This document shows positions 8,586 to 14,649 of a DNA stretch of 20,768 nucleotides, one piece after another. Source of the stretch: a virus; IMG/VR virus record IMGVR_UViG_3300047352_000637, positions 1-20,768 of that record; one strand, written 5' to 3'. The position numbers and the translations under genes were made by a program. Position 1 is the first letter of the stretch; each line of letters starts with the position of its first letter. Under the pieces are notes generated by a model that saw nothing but the letters and a program-made list of their open reading frames with translations, was not told the origin of the DNA and ran no database searches.

Positions 8586-9988
8586 CAGATGTAGTTTTCC
8601 TGGTACTGGATAGGCTCACTCCAGCTACCCTGCAAAAAGTCCTGAACCGTGAACGCATAAGCAAACGCATCGGCTAAGTTCGGGCTGGGCAAGCTAAGAG
8701 GCGGCTTCGCCATCTCTGTCTTCGGCATAAGTTGGATTTTGCCGCCCGCATGTGGCTTCAACGGCAGTCGGCACAGCTCACTTCTTAATTGGCTGATCAG
8801 GGGGTGATCAGGGTCGAGAAAAATCAGCTCATCAGGATCGTGGAACTCACCATCTAGCGCCTGGTACGTCTTCCAAAAACGCTCCCGAACATCCCAGAAA
8901 GCCTGCGCCCTGCGGTTGTAGAACGCATCGCGATTTTTGCGGTGGCCATCGTAGTATGCATCCGGGTCGCGAGGACTTTCGCCGCCACGGAAGGGGGAAA
9001 TAGTGATGTTCCGATTCCCGAGACCTCTCTCAACTTCACGGGCCAAACCAAGGCCAATACCATCCTGGTCGTAGACAAACGAGTCGCAGTGATATCGGTT
9101 AACGTAGTCGAAAGCCCAGTCAATCCCGTCCGAAGCCGTACCATCATGCTTGAGTCCCATATCAAGGACTCTAGCGCCATGCCGTACCACGACCGCTTTT
9201 GCGTCTCGACCACTGTCCGCCACATCGTGGCCGCAGACTCGCGAACCCGAGTCGCGATACTTGATTCTCTCGCCAATCTCCAATGCCGCATCAAACCACT
9301 CCGTCAATATCAGGCTGTTCTCAACCGTGTCGAGGGTCTCGCCATTCCAAACATGCTCATAAATAGCCGGTGGCAGCGATTTCTGGTCCCTACGGCGCTC
9401 TAACTCCAGCTCAGCAGGGAAAAAGGGGTTAACGTCGTAGTTGGCGCGGACAATCGTGTGCAGCTCGTCCTCAAAAACACCCTCAGACCGCAGAATCGAC
9501 TCCCGGCCCTTCAAAAACGTCTCGGTGAACGGATCCGCCTGGCTGCGGGGGTTGGCACACATCAGAAAATAGGAGCCTGCCTCACGAATAGTGGGGGTCA
9601 GCACCCTCAGAGACTCCTCCGAGATGGTCTGAGCCTCCTCAATCCAGCAAACATCTACGCCAAACAGCGATTTGACCGATTCAATGTTCCGAGACAGACC
9701 CCGGAAGACAAATTCACCCCCAGAGCTGTGCGAAATCCGGTCTCGGGTGATCGTGAAGCCCTGTACACCCGTCTCCTCAATCAAATTAGCTACCAGGCTA
9801 TGCACAGACTCCTGGATTGAGTTCTGGAACTCACGACAACACAGGATTCTCTTGCCCTGCACCGCCTCAATAATGCACATCATGGCAACCGTCATCGATT
9901 TGCCAGACCCCCTACCCCCTACCGAAATACGAAATCGCTTCCCAGAAGCTAACAGGGGCCGGAACGCATCCGGAATGTCGATGTTCAT
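8585..9988 (-). CDS. terL: Terminase large subunit
   Basis: 467 aa ATPase-nuclease that packages DNA into the prohead. Walker A is GGRGSGKS at residues 24-31. Walker B is V-D-V-C-W-I-E-E with the catalytic Glu at about residue 117/118. Motif III (MCANP) is at 143-147. The C-terminal RuvC-like nuclease shows acidic residues in GHDVADSGRD (253-262), D-Q-D-G (307-310) and the final Asp in NLADAFAY (437-444). The pattern matches the terminase_3/PBSX-like large subunit family. The start ATG at 9988 overlaps the TGA of the upstream tiny gene; a stretch CGGCCTATG serves as a weak leader, suggesting coupled translation. Complete, with all three nuclease acids and both ATPase motifs present. Confidence 0.95.
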   Translation of the reverse strand: MNIDIPDAFRPLLASGKRFRISVGGRGSGKSMTVAMMCIIEAVQGKRILCCREFQNSIQESVHSLVANLIEETGVQGFTITRDRISHSSGGEFVFRGLSRNIESVKSLFGVDVCWIEEAQTISEESLRVLTPTIREAGSYFLMCANPRSQADPFTETFLKGRESILRSEGVFEDELHTIVRANYDVNPFFPAELELERRRDQKSLPPAIYEHVWNGETLDTVENSLILTEWFDAALEIGERIKYRDSGSRVCGHDVADSGRDAKAVVVRHGARVLDMGLKHDGTASDGIDWAFDYVNRYHCDSFVYDQDGIGLGLAREVERGLGNRNITISPFRGGESPRDPDAYYDGHRKNRDAFYNRRAQAFWDVRERFWKTYQALDGEFHDPDELIFLDPDHPLISQLRSELCRLPLKPHAGGKIQLMPKTEMAKPPLSLPSPNLADAFAYAFTVQDFLQGSWSEPIQYQENYI

Positions 9989-10101
9989 AGGCCGCTATTG
10001 AGCTGCCATAGGTAATACAGGGTCATGAAGCCGCCAAATACGCCAATACCCGCCGCTAGGACGATCACCGCCTCTAACCAGTCATTGGGGAACTTGTCCA
10101 T
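9985..10101 (-). CDS. Tiny single-pass membrane protein, 38 aa
   Basis: Starts at ATG 10101, which shares one base with the TAA of the gene before it, and ends in TGA overlapping the terminase ATG. The peptide has a charged start (MDKFPNDWLE) followed by one long hydrophobic segment (AVIVLAAGIGVFGGFMTLYYLW) and a short polar end. A longer 84 aa reading from 10239 is less likely, because the preceding part is polar and overprints another membrane gene. In T7-like phages holin and spanin genes flank the terminase genes, so a lysis or membrane role is possible, but the sequence alone does not show it. Confidence 0.55.
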   Translation of the reverse strand: MDKFPNDWLEAVIVLAAGIGVFGGFMTLYYLWQLNSGL

Positions 10102-10190
10102 TACAGCGCAGCTACCGAATAGCCAAGCACAAAACAGGTTACTGCGGTGATGGCGAGCAGGCCGTAAGTGTTGAGGGGACGCCAAATCAT
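10101..10190 (-). CDS. Tiny single-pass membrane protein, 29 aa
   Basis: ATG at 10190 follows AGGAACCCCC (Shine-Dalgarno AGGA) on the minus strand. The peptide has a short basic N-terminus (MIWRPLN) and a hydrophobic segment LLAITAVTCFVLGYSVAAL that takes up the rest. Its TAA overlaps the next ATG as TAATG. The good ribosome site and the coupling junction with another membrane peptide support it despite its size. A Cys sits in the hydrophobic stretch, but the -3/-1 residues do not form a lipobox. Function unknown. Confidence 0.5.
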   Translation of the reverse strand: MIWRPLNTYGLLAITAVTCFVLGYSVAAL

Positions 10191-10231
10191 GGGGGTTCCT
10201 GTTAAATTGGGGTATTTCAATTTCCCCTAAA

Positions 10232-10279
10232 GGGGTCAAATCTGGCCAGGGGGGTCTCGGGGGGTCAGATCCGGCCAGG
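10232..10279. repeat. Two direct repeats of 19 bp between terminase genes
   Basis: GGGGTCAAATCTGGCCAGG (10232-10250) and GGGGTCAGATCCGGCCAGG (10261-10279) agree at 17 of 19 positions with a 29-bp period. The inverted repeat CCCCTAAAGGGG (10224-10235) borders the first copy. They lie in the 168-base gap after the small terminase gene, a common place for packaging-initiation sites. Confidence 0.6.
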
Positions 10280-10284
10280 CCTAG

Positions 10285-10304
10285 TGATAATGATTCTCAT
10301 TCGC
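10285..10304. promoter_or_regulatory. Fur-box-like site 1
   Basis: TGATAATGATTCTCA (10285-10299) matches 13 of 14 positions of the 7-1-7 Fur core TGATAAT-N-ATTATCA, and TTCGC continues the palindromic character. It lies between the small terminase gene and the tiny membrane genes. Match to the consensus was made by eye. Confidence 0.4.
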
Positions 10305-10358
10305 AGATATTGCATCCCATGCCAGGAGCCGAACCATTGCCGCAAGTGCTTGATATGC

Positions 10359-10826
10359 CTAGTGTTTAGTTGATGGTTGCGCTTGCTCTATCCCTAACGG
10401 ATCCCCATCATCTGGCGGGGGTAGCACTGGTTCATCATGCGCTTTGCTTATTAAATTGATTGTAATATCAGATACTTGTGCGCCTTCTTTACCGTCACCG
10501 TCTAAGAATATGCGCTGCAATTCAGCCTGGGGGACAATGCGGGTCAGTATTGCAAGGGCGTCACTCGGACTGCTATCAGCGATTCTTTCTAATAACTCTT
10601 CCCCCCGCCGGTTCATCAGATCTGTCATAAGGTCTACAAGCCGCGTAGACACCTTATCTTTAGCACCCTTAGGCCTTCCGCCCCCCTTATTACCAGGCAA
10701 AAATTGCCCCGTAATAGGATCACGCTGGGGCTGAATAACCGCCGTTTCTTCAGGGGATTCAGTATCCCCATCTGACATAGCGCTGAGCGTCTCTGTATCG
10801 CTCTCTGTAGACTTTTCTGCACTCAT
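10359..10826 (-). CDS. Probable small terminase subunit (DUF5681-like)
   Basis: 155 aa. ATG at 10826 overlaps the stop of the upstream gene as ATGA. The N-terminal 35 residues are acidic and disordered (Ser/Glu/Asp/Thr). Then comes F-L-P-G-N-K-G-G-G-R-P-K-G-A-K-D-K-V-S (about residues 42-60), the hallmark of DUF5681-type proteins often encoded next to large terminases. A helical domain follows (LVDLMTDLMNRRGEELLERI). The C-terminus is Pro/Asp-rich. The R-P-K-G-A-K-D-K block looks like a DNA-binding entry to a helix-turn-helix. Together with its place before terL, recognition of packaging sites on the phage DNA is the likely role. Not certain, because small terminases diverge widely. Confidence 0.7.
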   Translation of the reverse strand: MSAEKSTESDTETLSAMSDGDTESPEETAVIQPQRDPITGQFLPGNKGGGRPKGAKDKVSTRLVDLMTDLMNRRGEELLERIADSSPSDALAILTRIVPQAELQRIFLDGDGKEGAQVSDITINLISKAHDEPVLPPPDDGDPLGIEQAQPSTKH

Positions 10827-11050
10827 TGGATGGTAGACACCAGTTTGGCTAGCGTGGCTTCTGAGACGCCTAGAGAGCGCGTGACGGGATGCGTCTTTAT
10901 CAATTGTCTAACGCTAACCCTGGCATTGCTCTTATTAACGTGTCCCGTGTTCCTCAGATCGTCCAGCAATTCCGCCATGCTTAGCAGTGTATTGGCTAAC
11001 GCTTTAGATTCTTCATGGTTTAGGCCGCGCGGCCTTTGCTGTATCCACAT
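10823..11050 (-). CDS. Small helix-turn-helix-like protein opening the late operon, 75 aa
   Basis: First gene of the leftward operon, from ATG 11050 with AAGGA about 13 bases upstream. It is wholly helical: an N-terminal pair of helices (ESKALANTLLSMAELLDDL) and a C-terminal part (SVRQLIKTHPVTRSLGVSEATLAKLV) with the helix-turn-helix spacing S-L-G-V-S-x-x-T-L. It may regulate late genes or assist the terminase. No family is recognised. Overlap with the next start suggests coupled expression. Confidence 0.65.
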   Translation of the reverse strand: MWIQQRPRGLNHEESKALANTLLSMAELLDDLRNTGHVNKSNARVSVRQLIKTHPVTRSLGVSEATLAKLVSTIQ

Positions 11051-11078
11051 TTGCCGTAATTATAAATCCTTATTCCCC

Positions 11079-11089
11079 ATTCAGCGAAT
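11079..11089. promoter_or_regulatory. TTCAGCGAA element, copy 1
   Basis: ATTCAGCGAAT, arms ATTC and GAAT around AGC, in the leader between the leftward -10 and the 75 aa gene. Two further copies lie at 14754 and 15497. Possibly an operator shared by the regulatory proteins. Confidence 0.35.
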
Positions 11090-11091
11090 GA

Positions 11092-11119
11092 ATATTACTA
11101 TTCGTATACTTTTGTGCAA
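11092..11119 (-). promoter_or_regulatory. Putative promoter of the late (structural) operon
   Basis: On the minus strand TTGCAC (11119-11114) and TAATAT (11097-11092) are separated by 16 bases, a sigma70-like arrangement. It lies 42 bases before the ATG at 11050 and faces away from the early promoter. No other promoter is evident for the next eleven kilobases. Confidence 0.5.
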
Positions 11120-11153
11120 AATTACCACTTGACTTGGCAAGCCGTGTATACGA
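11102..11153. repeat. 8-bp inverted repeat spanning both divergent promoters
   Basis: TCGTATAC (11102-11109) and GTATACGA (11146-11153) are exact inverted copies. The left arm lies in the spacer of the leftward promoter and the right arm covers the spacer/-10 of the rightward one. A protein bound to both arms could switch the two operons together. Confidence 0.5.
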
Positions 11154-11157
11154 TAGT
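11129..11157 (+). promoter_or_regulatory. Putative early rightward promoter
   Basis: TTGACT (11129-11134), a 17-base spacer and GATAGT (11152-11157); the -35 is near-consensus and the -10 matches four of six. It lies about 47 bases before the ATG at 11204 and is the only good promoter for the early block. Confidence 0.55.
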
Positions 11158-11203
11158 GCGTTCATAGCAACACAGTAGATCAACCAACAAAGGATGTAAC
11201 GCA

Positions 11204-11407
11204 ATGCAAAGCAAGTCTGAAGTTTTCGCAAATATATTTTTCGCGCTGGTTTTATCGTGCGCTCTATTTCTTTCAATCAGCGCTGTGATGTCGCTAATCG
11301 TCACAAGCTTTTCACTAACGGCTGTTTGGTGGTTTGCGACAGTAATTGGCTTTAGCACGATTCTATTTATTGAGTATGACCTTAACAAAGTGAGGGCGAA
11401 GCAATGA
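11204..11407 (+). CDS. Small membrane protein with two hydrophobic segments, 67 aa
   Basis: First early gene, ATG with AAAGGA nine bases upstream. Two hydrophobic stretches (about residues 9-35, IFFALVLSCALFLSISAVMS, and 38-57, LTAVWWFATVIGFSTILFI) with a short charged C-terminus. The stop overlaps the next start as ATGA. The position just after the early promoter suggests host take-over or superinfection exclusion, as for other small phage membrane proteins, but this is speculative. Confidence 0.68.
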   Translation: MQSKSEVFANIFFALVLSCALFLSISAVMSLIVTSFSLTAVWWFATVIGFSTILFIEYDLNKVRAKQ

Positions 11408-11649
11408 AAACAGTAAATGAGATACCAGAACCCAGCATTAACGATCTACACAGCGCTCACCTGGAGCCACTGTTAGTGCTGATTGAAAAAGAAATTGAAT
11501 CAGTAGAGCGGAAGAGCGATAGCGCCAAGCGTTTTGGCGTTGCATCGGTAGACCATTATTTCTCTGGTCAGTTTGCCGCGCTAATGAAACTGCGTCGAAA
11601 CTTGGCCGCAACACAAGCAAGCGCCATTGAGCGCGAAACGGGAGCATAA
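11404..11649 (+). CDS. Hypothetical early protein, 81 aa, helical
   Basis: ATGA overlap with the preceding membrane gene and no own ribosome site needed. Helical, with a charged central section (LLVLIEKEIESVERKSDSAKRFG) and no motif I recognise. Expected to be translated with its neighbour. Confidence 0.6.
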   Translation: MKTVNEIPEPSINDLHSAHLEPLLVLIEKEIESVERKSDSAKRFGVASVDHYFSGQFAALMKLRRNLAATQASAIERETGA

Positions 11650-11653
11650 GCAA

Positions 11654-11941
11654 ATGTTTAATTTTGACGCGTTCGATTTCGATTGGGATAAGGAGCATAA
11701 GGAAATGATATCTGATGCAAGAAAACGCAAGCTTCCCGATGGCGAATATGTGGTGAGCATGACAAGGCCAAAAAAAGCCCGTATTAGCTCTTTTCAATAT
11801 CCATATTTAGAGCGCGGATTAAATTATGGGGAAGCAATTCTGATTGCTAAGGAAGCTATCCAATTGGGGTGGCAAGTTGAAGTGGTCGGGCCGGATAGCA
11901 AAATTTATTTTATCGGAGGTAAAGCAAATGACACTGAATGA
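11654..11941 (+). CDS. Hypothetical early protein, 95 aa
   Basis: ATG 11654 with GGGAG about eight bases upstream; an earlier TTG would add nine residues inside the previous gene and is less likely. Asp/Phe-rich N-terminus (MFNFDAFDFDWDKEH), then a basic linker (ARKRKLPDGEYVVSMTRPKKARIS) and a C-terminal alpha/beta part ending in GWQVEVVGPDSKIYFIGG. No family recognised. The last 14 bases overlap the next gene. Confidence 0.62.
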   Translation: MFNFDAFDFDWDKEHKEMISDARKRKLPDGEYVVSMTRPKKARISSFQYPYLERGLNYGEAILIAKEAIQLGWQVEVVGPDSKIYFIGGKANDTE

Positions 11942-12209
11942 ATTGAAAGCATGGGATGGCGAATTACGCCAGGACGATAAACCACCAATGGCGGCAACGT
12001 CTCTCTATATTGAAATGGATAGCTGTCACGGCGATGACGTAGCGCTCTGGGTAGCACCAGACACAGACCTGGATGGCACGTTTTCGGGCATCTGCGCAGA
12101 CACTGGCGAGATACTTACTGTTAATGGTTGGCTAGGTGTTGTCCGTCACTCCCGCGAATTTGACGAACACGGGAAGCTTCAGAGCGAACGTGTGCGCTTA
12201 TTTTTCTAA
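11928..12209 (+). CDS. Hypothetical early protein, 93 aa
   Basis: ATG 11928 is preceded by GGAGGT (11915-11920), a strong ribosome site inside the previous gene, and this fixes the start. Asp/Glu-rich, beta-like with D-G-T-F-S-G-I-C-A-D-T-G and N-G-W-L-G-V-V segments. No recognised domain. Confidence 0.62.
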   Translation: MTLNELKAWDGELRQDDKPPMAATSLYIEMDSCHGDDVALWVAPDTDLDGTFSGICADTGEILTVNGWLGVVRHSREFDEHGKLQSERVRLFF

Positions 12210-12241
12210 AGCGTTTACTATTTTTTAAGGATGATAAGACA

Positions 12242-12577
12242 ATGAGCGAAGTTATCAGATGGGAAGAATACATAAAGAGCATTTCTAGCAAGATAAAAGC
12301 TTTGCCCGAATATGACGCAAAAGATCCCGATAGAGACCAGATTTTTTCTGTTTGGGATACTGAACATTTCTATAAAGATTGGACGCCAGGCGACAGGCTA
12401 AAGTTATTTGGTGCGCTGTTTACCGACAGGCACTGGCAACACTTTTTCCCTGCAGATGGTCTCAATGAGCTATCAGAAATGGATTGCCCCGCAGAAGCTT
12501 ATGCATGTCCCTACGATTGGGCATTTACTGTTCTGTCGCTGTCTACTTTACGCAATATATACCTAGAGGCGTGGTGA
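12242..12577 (+). CDS. Hypothetical early protein, 111 aa
   Basis: ATG with AAGGATG ten bases upstream, after a 32-base gap containing GTTTACTATTTTTT. Acidic, Trp/Phe-rich (GDRLKLFGALFTDRHWQHFF), with a Cys pair near DCPAEAYACPYDWAF. No family recognised. The C-terminus is followed four bases later by the next start. Confidence 0.6.
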   Translation: MSEVIRWEEYIKSISSKIKALPEYDAKDPDRDQIFSVWDTEHFYKDWTPGDRLKLFGALFTDRHWQHFFPADGLNELSEMDCPAEAYACPYDWAFTVLSLSTLRNIYLEAW

Positions 12578-12580
12578 AAA

Positions 12581-13264
12581 ATGAAATATTTAAGCAAACC
12601 AGGAACGAACGCCAAAACAGCAAAGAGTGACAAGGCTGGCGAGTATCTGACAGCGATTCTATACCTGCTGCCAGATCTGGAATTGTGTCCGATGTCAGAG
12701 CGCGCCGGATGTGCCGCGGCATGCTTGAACACTGCAGGACGCGGAGCATTTAGCAATGTCCAGGAAGCAAGGCGCAAGAAATCGCAAGCGTTTAAAGCCA
12801 ATCCTATTGCGTTTGTAGATCAATTAAAGATTGATATAGCGTCGCACATTCGCTTTTGTGACAGACGCGGCAAGAAGCCGGCAGTGCGATTGAATGGTAC
12901 TAGCGACATACAGTGGGAACGGCTGAAGGGTAGCAACGGATTAACTATCTTTGAGGAGGGTTTGGATTGCGTTCTATATGACTACACCAAGCTAATGACG
13001 CGCAAAGTGCCAGACAATTACCATTTAACCGTTAGTTATTCAGAAGCTAACGCCAAATACGCCGCCAAAGCAGCGAAGACTGACAAAAACATCGCTGTAG
13101 TATTTCGGGATCGATTGCCTAAAGAGTTTTTAGGCCGCCCCGTGATTGATGGTGATAAGCATGATTTGCGCTTTCTTGATCCCCCTGGTTCAGTGGTGGG
13201 ATTGATTGCAAAGGGTAGCGCCAAACGTGACGTAAGCGGGTTTGTTATTGCCCGAAGTGTTTAG
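12581..13264 (+). CDS. Gene product 88-like protein with Cys cluster, 227 aa
   Basis: From ATG 12581, four bases after the preceding stop. The N-terminal part has K-T-A-K-S-D, then the cysteine cluster C36-P-M-S-x4-C44-A-A-A-C48-L (spacing C-x7-C-x3-C), then N-T-A-G-R-G. Central segments VRLNGTSDIQWERL, VLYDYTKLM and HLTVSYSEAN read like successive strands of an alpha/beta barrel, and the C-terminus has IDGDKHDLRFLDPPGSVVGL. This order resembles the Gene product 88 / DUF7227 phage proteins as I remember them; the Cys spacing suggests a metal or Fe-S site, similar in spirit to but not identical with radical-SAM CX3CX2C. Biochemical role unproven. It sits in the early block. Confidence 0.7.
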   Translation: MKYLSKPGTNAKTAKSDKAGEYLTAILYLLPDLELCPMSERAGCAAACLNTAGRGAFSNVQEARRKKSQAFKANPIAFVDQLKIDIASHIRFCDRRGKKPAVRLNGTSDIQWERLKGSNGLTIFEEGLDCVLYDYTKLMTRKVPDNYHLTVSYSEANAKYAAKAAKTDKNIAVVFRDRLPKEFLGRPVIDGDKHDLRFLDPPGSVVGLIAKGSAKRDVSGFVIARSV

Positions 13265-13292
13265 AAAAGTTTACTTTAATTGAGGAATAGAC

Positions 13293-13652
13293 ATGAAAAA
13301 GAAAGATCAAAATGAAGTGGTATTACAAGCATTTTTGCACGGCTTAAAGCTTGGGCATGTGCTGAATGCCCAGGTTGACTCGATATCAGATCATTACATC
13401 GGGTTGATGATTCCCGCCACGCTAGAGGGGTCAGATGATAGCGACCATTTCGGGCAGGTAAATTTTCATTACCTAAAAACGTCCGGAGAAATTTCCGTGT
13501 ATTTCGATACCCTGGACGAACGTATCCACTATGCCGCGCAAGGGTGCGAGCATGAAGCATGGATTGAAGGGGGGATGGCCCTAGATAGCGAACACTGGCA
13601 GAAACAAAAGGCCGCAGAAGAAAAGGAGAGCGGGAACGCTGCCACGCATTAA
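13293..13652 (+). CDS. Hypothetical early protein, last gene of the block, 119 aa
   Basis: ATG with TTGAGGAATAGAC upstream, 28 bases after the previous stop. Basic N-terminus (MKKKDQ), then HLH-like helix (VVLQAFLHGLKLGHVLNAQVDS) and an Asp-rich beta part. C-terminus is charged (QKQKAAEEKESG). The strong terminator begins 20 bases after its stop, so it closes the transcription unit. No family recognised. Confidence 0.6.
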   Translation: MKKKDQNEVVLQAFLHGLKLGHVLNAQVDSISDHYIGLMIPATLEGSDDSDHFGQVNFHYLKTSGEISVYFDTLDERIHYAAQGCEHEAWIEGGMALDSEHWQKQKAAEEKESGNAATH

Positions 13653-13671
13653 GCAAAGCCAAAACGAAGAA

Positions 13672-13697
13672 GGGAGCCATTGCGGCTCCCTTTTTTT
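13672..13697. terminator. Strong bidirectional intrinsic terminator
   Basis: GGGAGCC pairs with GGCTCCC around ATTGC and is followed by TTTTTTT on the plus strand. On the minus strand the same stem is followed by TTCTTCGTTTT. It separates the early rightward genes from the leftward regulatory block and can end both. Confidence 0.9.
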
Positions 13698-13798
13698 GTG
13701 CTTGTTGTTTCTCACTAGGCGCGACTCTCGCCGCCTATCCTTGTGCGCTCCGCCCCGATGCCTGGAGTGTTTCGCTGTTAGATTGTTTATCGGATTCC

Positions 13799-13921
13799 TT
13801 ATCCGAGCATTAGCCATAACATAACCCCCAGCGCCGTAAATAGCGCAAGCGTAGTGGCGCGCTCTACGTCCAAATAAAAACAACGCTTGACTCTGTCACT
13901 GTTTCTAGTGATAGGTTTCAT
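13799..13921 (-). CDS. Tiny membrane protein, 40 aa
   Basis: ATG 13921 overlaps the TGA of the upstream 68 aa gene (ATGA). The peptide has a basic, soluble N-terminal half (MKPITRNSDRVKRCFYLDVE) and a hydrophobic C-terminal half (TTLALFTALGVMLWLMLG), the layout of a tail-anchored single-pass protein. Coupled to its neighbour, so expressed together. Function unknown. Confidence 0.55.
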   Translation of the reverse strand: MKPITRNSDRVKRCFYLDVERATTLALFTALGVMLWLMLG

Positions 13922-14124
13922 ATCGTCTGCAATATTGATATTTGATCTTTATAGATGGCGATAGCTTCCAATTCATCTTCGCACGCATCAAACCAGCTCG
14001 CACCTGGTGGCACACATGGGGCCGCGAGCAATAACTTCAATTGGTGTTCATGCTTGGCGCGCTCGCCGTCCGCGTGGCGCATCAACGCGGAAATGTTATC
14101 GCTTTTGGTTATATGTTCAGACAT
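13918..14124 (-). CDS. Hypothetical helical protein, 68 aa
   Basis: ATG 14124 with AAGGTC about 8 bases upstream. Helical, with a Cys in PCVPPG and another in DACEDELEA (residues about 36-51). No family recognised. It is preceded by the Fur-box-like site and followed by the coupled 40 aa membrane protein, so the two may form a small regulated cassette. Confidence 0.6.
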   Translation of the reverse strand: MSEHITKSDNISALMRHADGERAKHEHQLKLLLAAPCVPPGASWFDACEDELEAIAIYKDQISILQTI

Positions 14125-14144
14125 GGTTATGACCTTTTGTTTAT

Positions 14145-14164
14145 TGAGAATGATTATCGTTCAA
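14145..14164. promoter_or_regulatory. Fur-box-like site 2
   Basis: TGAGAATGATTATCG (14145-14159) matches 12 of 14 positions of TGATAAT-N-ATTATCA. Its complement holds GATAAT, a good -10, for the 68 aa gene starting at 14124. It and site 1 agree at 14 of 17 positions. Placed like a repressor site over a promoter. Confidence 0.4.
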
Positions 14165-14260
14165 GATAGACATCTGAGCAGCCTTTGAGTCCCATATTGC
14201 ATATTGTTTCAATATTGCTCTGTGGGGCTTAACTTTTTAGAAAAACTTTTTGTTTGCCAC

Positions 14261-14291
14261 AAAAAAGGGCGTATCTGCTACCGATACCCCC
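14261..14291 (-). terminator. Terminator of the 70 aa gene; adjoins a ten-C tract
   Basis: On the minus strand GTATC-GGTAGCA-GATAC then GCCC and six T, preceded by a run of ten G (14296-14287), whose Gs can extend the stem against GCCC. It lies 12-42 bases downstream of the gene ending at 14303. Confidence 0.65.
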
Positions 14292-14302
14292 CCCCCACTG
14301 TC

Positions 14303-14515
14303 TTAGCGTGTTGAACTCGTCAGCAGGCGCACCTTCCAGGCGTTGGCTTTTTTGCCCGTACCCCTCTCGTACCTGGCCTTAGTGATTTTCGCTGTTGAGT
14401 TGTAGAAGCGAGCCTGAGCGACCTCTGGTGAGTCTGACTCCATCTCCTTTACCTTGCCCCCAGACGCCAAAAAAGCAGCCGTTTGGGCTGCTATATCGTC
14501 GTGTGTTGGCTTCAT
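14303..14515 (-). CDS. Hypothetical protein, 70 aa, basic C-terminus
   Basis: The ATG at 14515 has AAGGAG 5 bases before it, which decides against the GTG two codons upstream. N-terminus MKPTHDDIAAQTAAFLASGG then KVKEMESDSPEVAQARF, then a basic part (ITKARYERGTGKKANAWKVR). Looks like a small DNA- or RNA-binding protein; no family recognised. The competing ORF 14379-14579 in the other frame lacks a comparable ribosome site. Confidence 0.6.
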   Translation of the reverse strand: MKPTHDDIAAQTAAFLASGGKVKEMESDSPEVAQARFYNSTAKITKARYERGTGKKANAWKVRLLTSSTR

Positions 14516-14593
14516 ATGCACTCCTTTGCACTATTCTGCAAATCTCAGACATAGCTCCGCCCACAGTATCTCTACTCATGGGCGTGTTTCTAT

Positions 14594-14649
14594 GCTCCTG
14601 TTTCCAGCAGCTCCGCTCCTGGGACTCCTCACTGCTTCGCTCCTGTTTC
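14594..14649. repeat. GCTCCTG repeats
   Basis: GCTCCTG occurs at 14594, 14615 and 14639; the longer GCTCCTGTTTC occurs at 14594-14604 and 14639-14649. The set lies in a gene-free leader. Copies are short, so their meaning is unclear. Confidence 0.4.

Noticed and set aside
9985-10239. 84 aa reading of the gene before the large terminase
   Set aside because: Its N-terminal half is an out-of-frame copy of the 29 aa membrane gene, and the ATG at 10101 has the TAATG junction.
13581-13883. Minus-strand ORF of 100 aa
   Set aside because: It runs through the strong terminator and over the better supported 40 aa gene, and has no clear ribosome site.
14379-14579. 66 aa minus-strand ORF overlapping the 70 aa gene
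   Set aside because: The 70 aa frame has AAGGAG at the right distance; this one does not.
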